A DNA stretch of 64,000 bases from Paguma larvata (GCA_030068075.1 CM057844.1:11392001-11456000); one strand, 5' to 3'; counted from the first letter of the stretch, positions 33,160-43,578 are shown. Numbers and translations are program-made. Notes: generated from the sequence alone by a model not told the origin.

Positions 33160-33290
33160 TCAGAGATTATTACTTGTTTCCCAATTTTTCAGATGAAAGA
33201 AGAAAGCAAGGTGAAGTGGCTTGTCTAAGTTCAAGTAGAAGCATATCAAACCTGGGATCCCGGTTCTGAAGCCCATTTGAGTTATCTGGA
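33160..33290 (-). mobile_element. MIR SINE, antisense
   Basis: CCCAATTTTTCAGATGAAAG, then GTGAAGTGGCTTGTCTAAGT, then AACCTGGGATCCCGGTTCTG is the antisense MIR core. Confidence 0.7.
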
Positions 33291-33449
33291 CATTTTTGGA
33301 TTTGTCTGTCTATCCATGACTCCACTCCATTGGCCTCTTGGTCACAGTTGATTGTTCTAGGCTTTGCTGACTAAAGTCAGGCCAGCCAGTTTATTTCATT
33401 TTCCTAAATCCAGTTGATGGTCCCTGACAATGTTAAAACTGAAAAAGAG

Positions 33450-33572
33450 GCACCTTAATGGCTCCGTCCATTAAGCATCTGACTCTTGATTTCAGATCAG
33501 GTCATAATCTCATGGTCTGTGAGATTGAGCCCTGCATTGGATTTAGTGCAGAACATGGAGTCTGCTTAGGAT

Positions 33573-33612
<40 letters not shown>

Positions 33613-33648
33613 GCATGTGCTCTCTCTCAAATAAATAAACTTTAAAAA
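33450..33648 (+). mobile_element. Older carnivore tRNA-Lys SINE
   Basis: The head AGGCACCTTAATGGCTCCGT is followed by the general carnivore body (GACTCTTGATTTCAGATCAG), a CT tract (33567-33609) and an AAATAAATAAACTTTAAAA tail. The flanks AACTGAAAAAGA and AATTGAAAATGA form a diverged duplication. Confidence 0.92.
33567..33609. repeat. (CT)n microsatellite within SINE
   Basis: A perfect CT tract in the pyrimidine region of the SINE at 33450-33648. Confidence 0.92.
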
Positions 33649-34554
33649 TATGTTTTTAAAAATTGAAAATGAGAGACAGGCTCTGGTGGTGAAAGTTGTC
33701 AGGAATACAGTTCTAGAACTATCAATGGGCATTACTATCCCTAGAGAGCTAATTCCAGCTGTTATTGAAACCTGTCACATCCCTACCATTGGGTTTTATG
33801 AGCCAGCAAATTCTCCTTTGTACTGAAGATCATTCTAATTAAGATTTGGCATTAGCAATCAAAAGGATATGGGTTAATATTCACACTGACTTTTCTAATA
33901 CTTATAGTGATTTTCCTTTCAAATTTCATCCTTAAAGATCATGGCACAAATTTAGTAAGTAGGTGTCTTATTTGTTTACAGTATGGATTTACAATTTAAA
34001 TGAATATTCAGATTATACACATTCGATCACAGTAACTATTTCTCTTACCATCTGTAATTATAGTTTCATTCCTTAACAATTTTAGACTTGGGTATTTAAG
34101 GAATCTGTTTGGGATATTTTATTAGGGTAAATGAAGCTTAATTTTTATTATTCTATATTAATTTTCTTTAAATATTGTATGCAACTTCTTGCACATATAT
34201 TAATGGAACTTTGGATTGTTTTAGTTCATTAATTTTTACCCCCAATTCCCTATATGGGCATGAAAAGCACAGTGCCCAACATGTCACTCCATGTTAATTT
34301 TTCTTTTTTTATTGAGAAGAATAAGAAATAGTGTTTCCTTATATACAGAGACTGTTTAACATTTAACTTGGAAAATTGGTACCCTATCACCACCACTGAA
34401 TATCAGTTCAACACTGGTTCCGGCTGTTGTGGAAGGTTAACCAAGTAGGTACAGTAATAGATCTTGTTCAACATGACAATTTTTGAGAACCAGCAAAATG
34501 CTGAAGTGTCTTCCCACCATCAGTATTACTACCACCAAATGTTCAAATAACACT
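33649..34554. other. No recognised element
   Basis: AT-rich unassigned sequence without gene signals. Confidence 0.45.
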
Positions 34555-34690
34555 TCAGAGGATACAGAACTTATATATATAATTCAATCCTTACAACAGC
34601 CAGAAAGGTGTCTTTTAAGATCTATAATTTATAATTTAAGAAACTGAACCATAGTTGCTACCCTGAGACTCAAAACAAGGCCTTCTATCT
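34555..34690 (-). mobile_element. Possible MIR fragment
   Basis: AATTCAATCCTTACAACAGC, then AATTTAAGAAACTGAACCAT gives a weak antisense MIR match, where the usual core is TTTACAGATGAGGAAACTGA. Confidence 0.4.
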
Positions 34691-35024
34691 GAGTCAGTAT
34701 TTTTTTTTAACATCACAGTGATAATGTGAAATCCAAGTACTTTTCATGAAAAAATTGAAATGTTCAAATATTTAATCATTGTTTCATTAAATTATTGAAT
34801 GAATGCATACTGAGGGTGAGGAGCCCTGATGAAGCATCCATGGTGCCCTTGGAGCCCCCTCTCCTTTTATTGCATTAACATCCTGTGTCTTGCTGTCCTC
34901 AATGCCACACTGCAGTGGTGTAAGCAGGAGTGTGTGTGTGTGTTGGCGGGGGGTGTGTTGAGGAGATTGGGGATAGGAGAAGGCAGTGAATAAGTGGAAG
35001 AATTTCACTAGTCACTAAAGGTGC
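34691..35024. other. No recognised element
   Basis: Unassigned sequence with a short GTGTGTGTGTGTGT tract near 34930 and an adjacent G-rich patch. Confidence 0.4.
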
Positions 35025-35040
35025 TTTAAAGGTGAATCAG

Positions 35041-35255
35041 GGGCGCCTGGGTGGCTCAGTCGGTTGAGCGTCCGACTTCGGCTCAGGTCATGATCTTGCG
35101 GTCTGTGAGTTCGAGCCCCGCGTCGGGCTCTGGGCTGACGGCTCAGAGCCTGGAGCTTGCTTCACATTCTGTGTCTCCCTCTCTCTCTGCCCCTCCCCCG
35201 CTCATGCTCTGTCTCTCTGTCTCAAAAATAAATAAACATTAAAAAAAAATTTTTT
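35041..35255 (+). mobile_element. Near-consensus felid tRNA-Lys SINE, probably the youngest in the window
   Basis: The 16-bp target-site duplication TTTAAAGGTGAATCAG is perfect (35025-35040 and 35256-35271). The internal RNA polymerase III A box (TGGCTCAGTCGG, 35052-35063) and B box (GTTCGAGCC, 35109-35117) are intact. CpGs in the tRNA-related part (GCGTCCGACTTCGGCTC, GCCCCGCGTCGGGCTC) are retained, unlike in the other copies. Intact CpGs and a perfect duplication suggest recent insertion. Confidence 0.97.
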
Positions 35256-35271
35256 TTTAAAGGTGAATCAG

Positions 35272-35684
35272 ATACCCTCACCCCAGAGAGCTGTGTCTAT
35301 ATATGAAAGGCACTGAAGGATAGATTCCAGTTCATGGAGAGAAAGGGATCCAGGAAGAACAGTTCACAAAGGGAGGTCTTGGGGAAGTGGAATATAGGAA
35401 GTCCAATCTGGCTAGAGCATTTGGTGTGTAAAAATAAATAGGGAGATGAGGTTGGGAAGAAAGAGGAAGGTTGTGACAAGCCAAGGCATTTGGATACTGT
35501 TCTGTGGGCACTTGGGAGCTATTAAAAGTTTTCAAATGGTTTAATGATATAATCATAGCTGGGGCACGTATTTCTTAACTAGAGTAAACTTTGATGTCTC
35601 TGTTTCCCATGGCCCCCTATTTATTCTATGCACAGCCCTTCTGGTTTTACTTGCAGAATATATAACAAAGCCAGCTTCTATTGA
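35272..35684. other. No recognised element
   Basis: Purine-rich unassigned sequence. Two overlapping minus-strand ORFs of 60-74 codons have no support. Confidence 0.4.
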
Positions 35685-36385
35685 CAGTCTCCACTGCCAC
35701 CAGGCTTAACTTAAGTCAATGTCATCTGTCAGTTGGGCTGCCATTGCAGCTTCTTTCATGACTTGCTGCTTCCATGCTTGCACTGCCGATCCATTCCATA
35801 CTACAGAGTAACCTTCAAGTGCAAACAAAAACTATCATTGTCCTGGTTAAAGATTTCATCATCCTTTCATCACAGTTGAAGTAAAATTCAGACTCCTCGC
35901 TGTACCCACAAGGCCTTTCGTAACCCTGTGTGACCTGGCCCTGCCTCCCTCTGAATTCATGTTCCGCACTCTCTTCTTTCTCCCTCACTCAGCTCTTACA
36001 CTCTAGTCTCCTTATATTTCCTGAACATCCAGATTCCTTCTCACCTGAGGGTCTCTGCATTTGCTTGTTCTTCTGCCTGGAATGTTCTTTCCTCAGGTCT
36101 TCACATGGTTAGCTCCTTACCAAAAGAGGCCTTTCCTGACCCTTGATGTAAAGTAGCCCCTGCTTGAGTCACACCTTCTGTCATTTACCAGGATTCATTT
36201 TCATCACAGTGCCTATCACTAACTGGATGAATTTCTTTATTGACTTGCAAGTTTACTTGTTCCCTAACCTGTTCAACTAGATTTAAGCAAGGACTTCATT
36301 CTTTTCGTTGCTATATCCCAGTGCCTAGAAGAGTCCTGGCATATAGTACATATTTATTGAATCAATTAATTTAGAAATTTGAATG
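35685..36385 (+). mobile_element. L2 LINE, long 3' segment
   Basis: About 700 bp in L2 order: TTGACAGTCTCCACTGCCAC, CAAGGCCTTTCGTAACCCTG, TGTGACCTGGCCCTGCCTCC, TTCTGCCTGGAATGTTCTTT, AAGAGGCCTTTCCTGACCCT, TATATCCCAGTGCCTAGAAG and ACATATTTATTGAATCAATT. It is the longest uninterrupted L2 in the window. Confidence 0.88.
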
Positions 36386-36759
36386 ACGGGAGCAGGGAGC
36401 CTACTACAGTGTTTTCAGTACAATGAGAGTACATTGAGGGTTTGTCAGTGGGAATGAAGGGGCAGAGCTCAGTACAAGTGCACTCATAGGAGACTGTTGG
36501 GATTTGACATGGTTTAATGTTTTGAGTCATTGAAGAGGGAAGAGGTAGAGAGTTTTGAGCTTGGATGACCTATTAGAAACCTAGGAGAAGCTCCTGGGTT
36601 TGATTGGGAAAAGAACTGTTCTAGAAGTGTCAAGAGTTTGAGTGCTGGTGGGGTGGAGATTTCTAGCAGCAGTTGGAATGTGACTTTATCCAGAGTTTCC
36701 CATTCCCTAAGAAGTATTACTGCCAAGCAGTCAAGGACTATGGGCTCAAAGAGACATGA
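36386..36759. other. No recognised element
   Basis: Unassigned sequence upstream of a 53-bp tandem duplication. ORFs on both strands are unsupported. Confidence 0.4.
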
Positions 36760-36865
36760 GGGAAAGCTACATTCCCTGTTCAATTGTGGCATGGCTGTAA
36801 AAAGTCATTGGAGGGAAAGCTACATTCTCTGTTCAATTGTGGCATGGCTGTAAAAAGTCATTGAA
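36760..36865. repeat. 53-bp tandem duplication (two copies)
   Basis: Copies at 36760-36812 and 36813-36865 start GGGAAAGCTACATTC and differ by about one base (CCCTG versus CTCTG). High identity points to a recent duplication event. Confidence 0.95.
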
Positions 36866-36935
36866 CCTCTCTGAACCTTAGGTTCTTCATCTATAACACG
36901 ATAAAAATATCTCATGGCATAGTGATGTTGGGAAG
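36855..36935 (+). mobile_element. MIR SINE fragment
   Basis: TTGAACCTCTCTGAACCTTA, then GGTTCTTCATCTATAACACG matches the MIR core (usually CTCTGTGCCTCAGTTTCCTC). Confidence 0.6.
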
Positions 36936-38359
36936 GAAAAATTTTACTCTATCTTTCAAAGGTTCTTCCAGTTGGTCTAAGATAAATTGACATGAAACCA
37001 ATTTACAGGAGAAAATTAAATTTAATTTCATAAATGAGAAACCCCTTATACATGAGAGGTTCAAAGACAGAAAGGTAAAATGAGGTGTTTATGCCATGGT
37101 AAGCTAAGGAATGGTATAGGGGCCTGGGGCTTCAAAGGGGAGGAGGGCAATAAGAGCAAACGTTTGATAATTAGATATTTGGCATGCCATACAAATGGGT
37201 TACTCAGATAAAATTTATCCCTGGTGATAACTCTAATTCTCAGGAAGACCCCCAATTTAGATTCTTTTAGGTAGTTAAGGGAGAGGCAAAAAAGTTTCTA
37301 TTGAGCCCACAGGGTCTCATTTGCCTTCAGCTCAAAATAGTCCATATGTCAAAATGACACATTTTGGGAAGATTTTCTCTGAACCTGTCAGTGGTTCTGA
37401 AAATTAAACGATAGAGCATGAAAGTGTGGAACCAAGCCCTGATGCAAAGTAGTTTCTCAATGACTGTGAATTTCCTGTCTCCTTCCCTCTTCTTTAAGAG
37501 ACTAAGGATTAAAAAATTTACTCCAGTTCCACAGTTTAAATTTGTGTTGTTTTTCTTTGCAAGGCAAAACAAATAAGTGGTTTAAAAAGACAAGCAATAC
37601 CCCCAGACTTAAAATGAAAATGAATGGTTCCCTGTTCCAACTCCAGTTCTCTGCCCCCCAGCTTCCTCTCCCCTGAGGCTACTACTTTTAACTCTCATAG
37701 CTATTTCTTTTAGAACTTTAATCTGTAATTCAAAATAACACACTTGTACTACTATTCCTTCAGTTTTCAATTTTAGATGTTATTTAGATATCAAGATATC
37801 TTCATGTTCATACCAGGGAAGGCAAGGATTTAATTCCTCTATATTTCCAGTCCCAAACCTGTACATAACTACATGCACCACTCTTCTCAATGTATTATGC
37901 CCCTTTTTTTAAAGCTCATCAGTATTGTGAGTTTATATTTTTGACTCTAGCTATTGACATCTGAATTATATAGTGTGCTGTGATTCTGTTTCCTTTCTTA
38001 TACAAATTCTTTTTTTTTTCTGCAGTTAACATTTGCCTCATTATTTTTTAGGTTTCTTTCTGTTTGTTTTCTGATACCAATCACTGTTTGATTGTCAAAT
38101 TTCCCTTAAAATCTGAAACATTTTCACTCAATAATTTCAAACCCAAAATGTATTCCTATAAGTTTGGTTTATTTTCCCCTTGGGAATATCTTTCCAGCCT
38201 TCTCTGGCTTCCTGCTCCAATTTGGACTGTTGACTCTCTAACCGTGCTGCCTAACTGAGTGTCATCTAGGAATCTTTTTGTATTCTCTTGTTTTGGATCC
38301 CCTATTTCCAGATCTTATTTTCTTTCTCATTATGTATCTTATTCCTTCATTTTGCCAAG
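36936..38359. other. No recognised element
   Basis: AT-rich unassigned sequence. ORFs of 60-81 codons lack splice or domain support. Confidence 0.45.
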
Positions 38360-38985
38360 GTACATTCATCCTACAGCTTTCTGAGAAAGTAAGTGGGAGG
38401 TGAATTCTTCGATACTTTGTACAACTTTATTGTTTTCACAGATGATTGACATTTTGGCCTAGTATAGAATTCTGGGATGGAAATAATTTTCCTTCAGTAT
38501 TTTGAAGGTGGTGCCTTCTAACCTTCTAGTTTCCACTGTTACATTGAGAAATCTGATGCTATTATGATCCCCTTGCTTTCCGTGTGTGTGTGTGTGTGTG
38601 TGTGTTCGTTCACATGGAAGTTTTTGGACTATTTTTTTATTTCAATATTTTGAGTTTTCACACCGATATATCTCTGTGGCACTTTTTTTTTTTTCATGAG
38701 TTGTGCTGGGAGTTTGATGAGCATTTTCAAAAATTCACTTTTCAATTCTTGGAAATGTTTTTGAATTATTTCTTTGAAGTCTTATTTCTTCTATTCTCTC
38801 TTTTCGGAACTCCTATTATTCAGATATTGGACCTTCTGGCCTGTTCTTCTGATTTTTTTCTCCTATTTATTTTCCATCATTTTTACTTTTCTTTTGCTCA
38901 ATTCATTTGCCTAAGTTTTCTCTGTGTTGCTTTTTTGTTTTGGTCTCTGTCTTTTCTAGAGGCCTCAATGAAACAAGTAGTGAAC
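38360..38985 (-). mobile_element. Ancient LINE-1/HAL1-like ORF1 fossil, antisense
   Basis: The minus strand follows ORF1 from coiled coil to C-terminal domain. The plus strand shows CGGAACTCCTATTATTCAGA (RRM start IIGVPE-like, near 38805), CTTGGAAATGTTTTTGAATT and, near 38480-38545, the C-terminal segment (TTCCTTCAGTATTTTGAAGG). A (GT)n tract (38582-38605) has grown inside. The 145-codon plus-strand ORF 38584-39021 is a shadow of this element. Confidence 0.68.
38582..38605. repeat. (GT)n microsatellite
   Basis: A perfect tract of about 12 GT units inside the ORF1 fossil. Confidence 0.92.
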
Positions 38986-39427
38986 CTAGGTTGTCTATTC
39001 TATTTAGCAGTTATATACTAAGAAGCTGAACTGAAAACCTTCTGAATGATCCACACTTGTCATCTGTAAACCCTTGCCATAAGGCAATTTTTGTTCAGGG
39101 TGTCTCAAGTAGGTTTTATTCTCGAGATGGTTGCGTGACTGGAAGAGAACTATCCATTCACTTGCTTGAAGTATATCAGCTTGACTTCTTGTATCCTGGG
39201 AGCCTAAGGGTAAAGGAGCTGGTTATTTCACTGTTTAGCATAAAGACTTCCATTGACATCTCCTGTGTTCATCGTGGAGACTCCCTCCTGCCTTGTGCAG
39301 AGTCTGATGACCCCAACACTCGAGTCCCTCTAGTTTATTCTCTCTAGAGAGTAAGTATCCTGACATTTCCTGCGTTAGGAAGAAGTAACTTCCTCTCTAG
39401 GTAGGAATCTGGGGCTTTTAATCAGGG
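38986..39427. other. No recognised element
   Basis: Unassigned sequence with a 96-codon plus-strand ORF (39057-39347) that lacks splice context. Confidence 0.4.
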
Positions 39428-39645
39428 GTTGACAAGCTATTTCTGTTAAGGGCCAGAAAGTAACGATTTTAGACTTTAGGGGCTATATCATGGTCTCTGT
39501 CACATATTCTTCTCCTTCTCGTCCTTTTCTTAAAAATAACCTTTTAAAATGTAAAATAAGCATTCTTAGCTTGCAGACAGTACAAAAACAAGTTGCAGAC
39601 CAGACGAGTCATAGCTTACTGATACCTGGTGTAGAGGGTCCTTTT
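39428..39645. mobile_element. hAT-type DNA transposon fossil (MER1-group MITE-like)
   Basis: CAGGGGTTGACAAGCTATTT, then CTGTTAAGGGCCAGAAAGTA, ACGATTTTAGACTTTAGGGG, AAGCATTCTTAGCTTGCAGA and a GTACAAAAACAAGTTGCAG segment fit the same family as the element at 19218-19450, seen here from the opposite end. Confidence 0.68.
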
Positions 39646-40499
39646 GGACACTCTAAATCATCCATCTTCATTTCAGTCCCACCTTGCATCTCTACCTTCA
39701 GAGGAACTGGAAGTTTCTAATTTCTGATTCTTTTTGGGTTTTATGACAAAACTGGGTGATTTCTTATAGGTGCTCTACCCTTAATTTTAACCATGTTTCC
39801 AATGAAAGCTTAGGTTTTAGCTTCTGCAGGTCCACTAGGTAAGCAACTAATTAATGTCCATCTTCTTTTCATTTTCTAAAAGGTGAGTTTTTTTTCTTGT
39901 TTGCCATTTCTCTCCGTCCTTATTAGGTCATGCTTTTGGAAGGAGTGGAGATAAATATATATGTTTCATCTACTAAGTTTAACCAGAAGCTTCCCCCAAA
40001 TCCAATTTGGTTTTTAGTTTTTACTACTTTCTTTGATAGTGCTTGGGTTAATTTTGCATTTGTTCTCCACGTGCTTACTTGCTATGCCAGATGTTTGAAG
40101 AAGATGTCCTTGGGGAGGAAAAATGAGGGGTTTTAAAATGTAGTGTTCTTGAAATGCTCACAATGGTTCAGTGTGTGAGATCCCAAAGACGCCCGGTTGT
40201 TTCTAACCACCAGACTCTCATAATAGAAATACAGTTTCACCCTTATTTGTGTAAACCATCAGGATCATTTTTAAATGTTTGTAATAAAGTTTGTGGCTTA
40301 TTGTTTAAAATAGAATTTAAGGTAGTAAATCAAAGCTTTTGGTGGCATGCCCCTGACAGCAGGGAGAGCCTGGTAAGTGATCCCTAAAAGCTGATCAAAG
40401 AGACTTGCTGAGCACTTTTTCCTGTATTTGTGTTTTGGTCCTTTAATCTGGTAGTGTTTCCAGTTCCATTCTGAATACTGTAATGCACACTCCACCCCC
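39646..40499. other. No recognised element; isolated donor-like site
   Basis: Unassigned sequence. A strong donor-like CTG|GTAAGTG lies at 40371-40377 but no matching acceptor with a pyrimidine tract is evident. Confidence 0.4.
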
Positions 40500-40730
40500 A
40501 CTCAAGTCTTCTTGGCGGCATCTGGGATTGTCTTTGCCAAATGGCCCCCGTTCAGGCATAAGCCTGCCTTTGCCATCGGACTTCTACAAGGTTCGAACAA
40601 CAGCGATTGTCAGAAAATGGGCATCTTTCAAGATCTTATTCACACCATATTTTTGTTCTCGTAATCAAATGAAAATTGAAAATGAAAAAAGTAAAATTCA
40701 CTGACAAATGACCATTTGCCATTTCTGCCT
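40500..40730. other. CpG-retaining segment upstream of the candidate exon
   Basis: The stretch holds about six CpGs in its first 170 bp (GGCGGCATC, CCCCGTTC, ATCGGACTT, GGTTCGAAC, AGCGATTG, CTCGTAATC), clearly more than neighbouring sequence. Its last 30 bases carry the branch point CTGAC (40701-40705) and the pyrimidine-rich approach to the acceptor at 40731-40732. No repeat was recognised. Confidence 0.4.
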
Positions 40731-40732
40731 AG

Positions 40733-40843
40733 GTTCACCTTTCCTAGCCAGCGAAGATGGCGTGCTTGGAGGAGTGATTGTTCTCCGAACTTGCAGATGT
40801 TCTGCAGAGTCCGACTCCTCCCAAGATAAGCAGACGCTTCTAG
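40733..40843 (+). CDS. Candidate internal coding exon, protein not recognised
   Basis: A branch-point-like TTCACTGAC (A at 40704) precedes the acceptor TTTCTGCCTAG by 28 bases with no AG between. The donor is CTAG|GTAAGC at 40844. The segment is 111 bp (37 codons) and only one of three plus frames is open. That frame enters and leaves in phase 1, so inclusion keeps frame. It reads SPFLASEDGVLGGVIVLRTC near its start and has a Cys-Arg-Cys. Five CpGs are retained. Phase 1-1 exons are common in extracellular modules, but no domain is recognised and no partner exon is found. It may be a cassette exon or a chance splice-flanked ORF. Confidence 0.35.
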
Positions 40844-41234
40844 GTAAGCTGGACATATACCTTATGGTGTGTCTTTCTTTTTCCTTTTTTCAAGACACAA
40901 AGATTTTTTCCTTAATAAGCTATGGGAAGGCCAGAATGCTCCCTTGGTATCTAAACATGTCTATCCTACTAACCTTTTTGCATAGGTAAAGATGTAAAAG
41001 ATGAATACTCATTTTTAAGTGTATGCTTACAGCATATTTTTCAAATGGGCTTAGAACCTAGGACCCTCACTAAAGCCCAATATTAAGAACATTGGAGCAT
41101 GTATTTGTTCCCTGCCTTATTCCACAAAGCATTTGAGATGACCCGTAAGAACATACACAGTAACAAATATAGAAAGAAGCTTCTTCCTCTTCCCCCCTCT
41201 CCCTGAAAAGGAATCAGAACCATGTGAAGAGCTA
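40844..41234. other. No recognised element
   Basis: Unassigned sequence; if the candidate exon is real this would be the start of its downstream intron. Confidence 0.4.
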
Positions 41235-41400
41235 CTGGCCTAGGAGTCTATTCTGGCTCCATCGCTTATTAGCTGTGACGCCTTTGTATACGGGTCTTAC
41301 TGTTCTGTGCCACTTCCTCCTCTGTAAAATAAGGACATCTGCCCTGCCCTCCTCAAAGCTGTGGTGAAGAAGGGTCAAATGAATGTTTTGCAGATTTGCA
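41235..41400 (+). mobile_element. MIR SINE
   Basis: TCTATTCTGGCTCCATCGCT, then TATTAGCTGTGACGCCTTTG, then CTCCTCTGTAAAATAAGGAC matches MIR order. A 68-codon ORF starting inside it is not supported. Confidence 0.78.
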
Positions 41401-41619
41401 GATGTCCATCCAGATGTGTGGTTTTGCGTCTAGCCAAGTATACCAGTGGGGTTAAAAAGCAGCCAGTCCTCCATTTGCCAAGGTGCAAAACTGTGGGGCT
41501 GCCTCTGCCCACGGGGGTGTCTTTTTCTTTCATTCATCTAGAGGGGACGTCTTTTAAAACTCCATAAAGGTGCCACAGAAGGTAGGAGGGGGGGGCCTTA
41601 TGTGTATTTTTTTAATTGA
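41401..41619. other. No recognised element
   Basis: Unassigned sequence with a G9 run near 41589. Confidence 0.35.
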
Positions 41620-42010
41620 CTTTTTAATTGTGTATGCATACATTCAGAAAAGTACACAAATTATAACGGCAACTGCTTGGTGAATTATTATAAACTGAAC
41701 CCACCCATGCAACCAGCACACAGATAAATAGTAGAGCTTTGCCACAACCCTAGAAGCTCCCTGGCAACCACCTCCACTCTTTACCTCTCCAGAGTTAGCC
41801 ACTATGCTGATTTTGATACCGTGGTTAGCTTTGCTTGGCTTTATATTTTATATAAATGGAAACATGGAATATGAACTGTATGTATCTGATGTGTTCAGTC
41901 AGCATTAAGCCTGTTATACTTATCCATGTTATGTGTGGCAGTAGTTTGTTCATTTTCATTACTGTATGGTATTCCATTATACAAATATACTACTGTGCAT
42001 TTAACTGTTC
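41620..42010 (-). mobile_element. Ancient LINE-1 3' UTR, antisense
   Basis: CCACCCATGCAACCAGCACA, then TCCCTGGCAACCACCTCCAC, a TATAAATGGAAACATGGAA segment and ACTGTATGGTATTCCATTAT follows the antisense order of an ancient L1 3' end. Confidence 0.65.
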
Positions 42011-42519
42011 TTTGTAAGTATTTTTTTAATATAATACTATAGATCATCCACAGGAACTGTGGTAGTTAAACTCTTTGTATAAATTTCTTACAGAAAGTGT
42101 GGGTGCTGCCAGATCTATATTGTATGATTGTTGTGAATTGCTATAGAACAAGTTGAGTCTGTGAATTTGAAAACCAAGCATTTTATATGAGTGTAAAAGT
42201 ATTTTTTTCTATAGGAGCCCAAAGAGCTTTCACAAAATTTCTCCCCTAGTTACTCAAAGGTGGGGAGGGAGGACGGGGATGGACTTTGGACTCTGACTAC
42301 TAACTTCATTTCTTTTTTTATTTTGCTGTATTCTCTTTTTCTTTCCACACACTATATTTGGTACCCAGGTTGCTCCCAGGAAATGTATTTTTAAATGGTT
42401 GTCTTTTGTTAAACCAAGTCAAATTAGCCAATTGATTTTTTGGTATCTTTAATCATTGGTGAATCCTTTGAATAAATCTTCCATAGTTAGATAGAAGGGA
42501 GTTTGCTTTTAAAATATTT
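42011..42519. other. No recognised element
   Basis: AT-rich unassigned sequence without gene signals. Confidence 0.4.
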
Positions 42520-42528
42520 AAGAGGAAG

Positions 42529-42749
42529 GAGTGCCTGGGTAGCTTAGATGGTTAAGCGTCTGACTCTTGGTTTCAGCTCAGGTCATGATCTCATGGTTCA
42601 TGAGTTCAAGCCCCACATCAGGCTCCACACTAACAGTGGGGAGTCTGCTTGGGATTCTTTCTCTCCCTCTCTCTCTGCCCCTCCTGTGCTCATGCTCTCT
42701 CTCTCTCTTTCAAAGTAAATTTAAAAAAGAAAAAAAAATATATATATAT
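42529..42749 (+). mobile_element. Older carnivore tRNA-Lys SINE
   Basis: The head GAGTGCCTGGGTAGCTTAGA is followed by the general carnivore body (TCTGACTCTTGGTTTCAGCT). The flank TAAGAGGA is repeated near 42519 and 42751. The A-rich tail carries a short (TA)n. Confidence 0.93.
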
Positions 42750-42759
42750 GTAAGAGGAT

Positions 42760-43310
42760 GTACATGAGCCTTCCATAAAAACTCAGAATAACCCTTAGTC
42801 TGCTTCAGAGACTGGTCCTATGGATTATCAGTTCCTTACTGAGCCTGAACTTTGCCCTTTAAATTTTTGGTGGTAGAGTATAGAAAATCCTGAAAATTGT
42901 AAGGTTGCCCTTTCATTTTTGGTGGTAGAGTATAGAAATGCATATATATATGGATAAATCATAGAATTTCAGCTCATGTTAATTTTTATCACCAATGTAG
43001 TAATTTGTAAAATGATTCCTACTGTCTCAAGAAGGATGAGATATAAAGTGTGAATTTCTAAAATAAGTGAAATCTTGCCATTTGTTAAAACTAACTAGAG
43101 TGATTAATGTTTATAAAGTTTATCTAAAATCTGGTCAACATAGGTTAGTATCAATTTATAGATTATACCAATTTCGTGGATTTTTACATTTATTTGCTTC
43201 AAAGAGTTATGTATGTTCAGTACAGATAAGAAAGCAAATCTAATACATAAGTATAGGAAAAGGGATATGAAAGTCACATTGGCCACTCCAGTCCCTGAGT
43301 CACCAGTCTC
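42760..43310. other. Unassigned sequence with a small duplication
   Basis: It includes the 53-bp-spaced duplication at 42852-42940. No gene or transposon is recognised. Confidence 0.4.
42852..42940. repeat. Direct duplication, spacing 53 bp
   Basis: TTGCCCTTTAAATTTTTGGT at 42852 and TTGCCCTTTCATTTTTGGTG at 42905, each followed by GGTAGAGTATAGAAA. Copies differ by two or three bases. Confidence 0.88.
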
Positions 43311-43327
43311 TGGTTCTAGTTATTCTT

Positions 43328-43561
43328 TTTTTTTTTTTTTTTTTGATTTTTTAATGTTTATTTATTTTTGAGAGACAGAAAGAGAGAGACAGAGTGTGAG
43401 TCGGGGAGGGCGGTGAGAGAGGGAGACACAGAATCCAAAGCAAGCTCCAGGCTCTGAGCTGTCAGCACAGAGCCTGACGTGTAGCTCAAACCCCTGGACC
43501 TTGAGATTGTGACCTGAGCTGAAGTCAGACGCTTAACCAACTGAGCCACCCAGGTGCCCCA
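43328..43561 (-). mobile_element. tRNA-Lys SINE, antisense
   Basis: The target-site duplication is TGGTTCTAGTTATTCTT (43311-43327) and TGGTTCTGCTTATTCTT (43562-43578), 17 bp with two changes. The tail is a T tract of about 18. Confidence 0.95.
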
Positions 43562-43578
43562 TGGTTCTGCTTATTCTT

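Noticed and set aside
35041..35120. tRNA-Lys-like sequence with A and B boxes
   Set aside because: It is the SINE head. The cloverleaf is not maintained and a SINE body follows, so it is not a tRNA gene.
35051..35242. Recurring ORF of the type MAQSVERPTSAQVMI seen at many places
   Set aside because: It is the translated body of the tRNA-Lys SINE and appears at nearly every SINE copy; it is not a gene family.
38584..39021. 145-codon plus-strand ORF rich in Phe and Leu
   Set aside because: It is the antisense of an ancient LINE-1 ORF1 and starts in a (GT)n tract.
40154..40387. 77-codon plus-strand ORF ending at a strong donor-like CTG|GTAAGTG
   Set aside because: No acceptor with a pyrimidine tract or branch point lies in a suitable position, and the frame lacks coding character.
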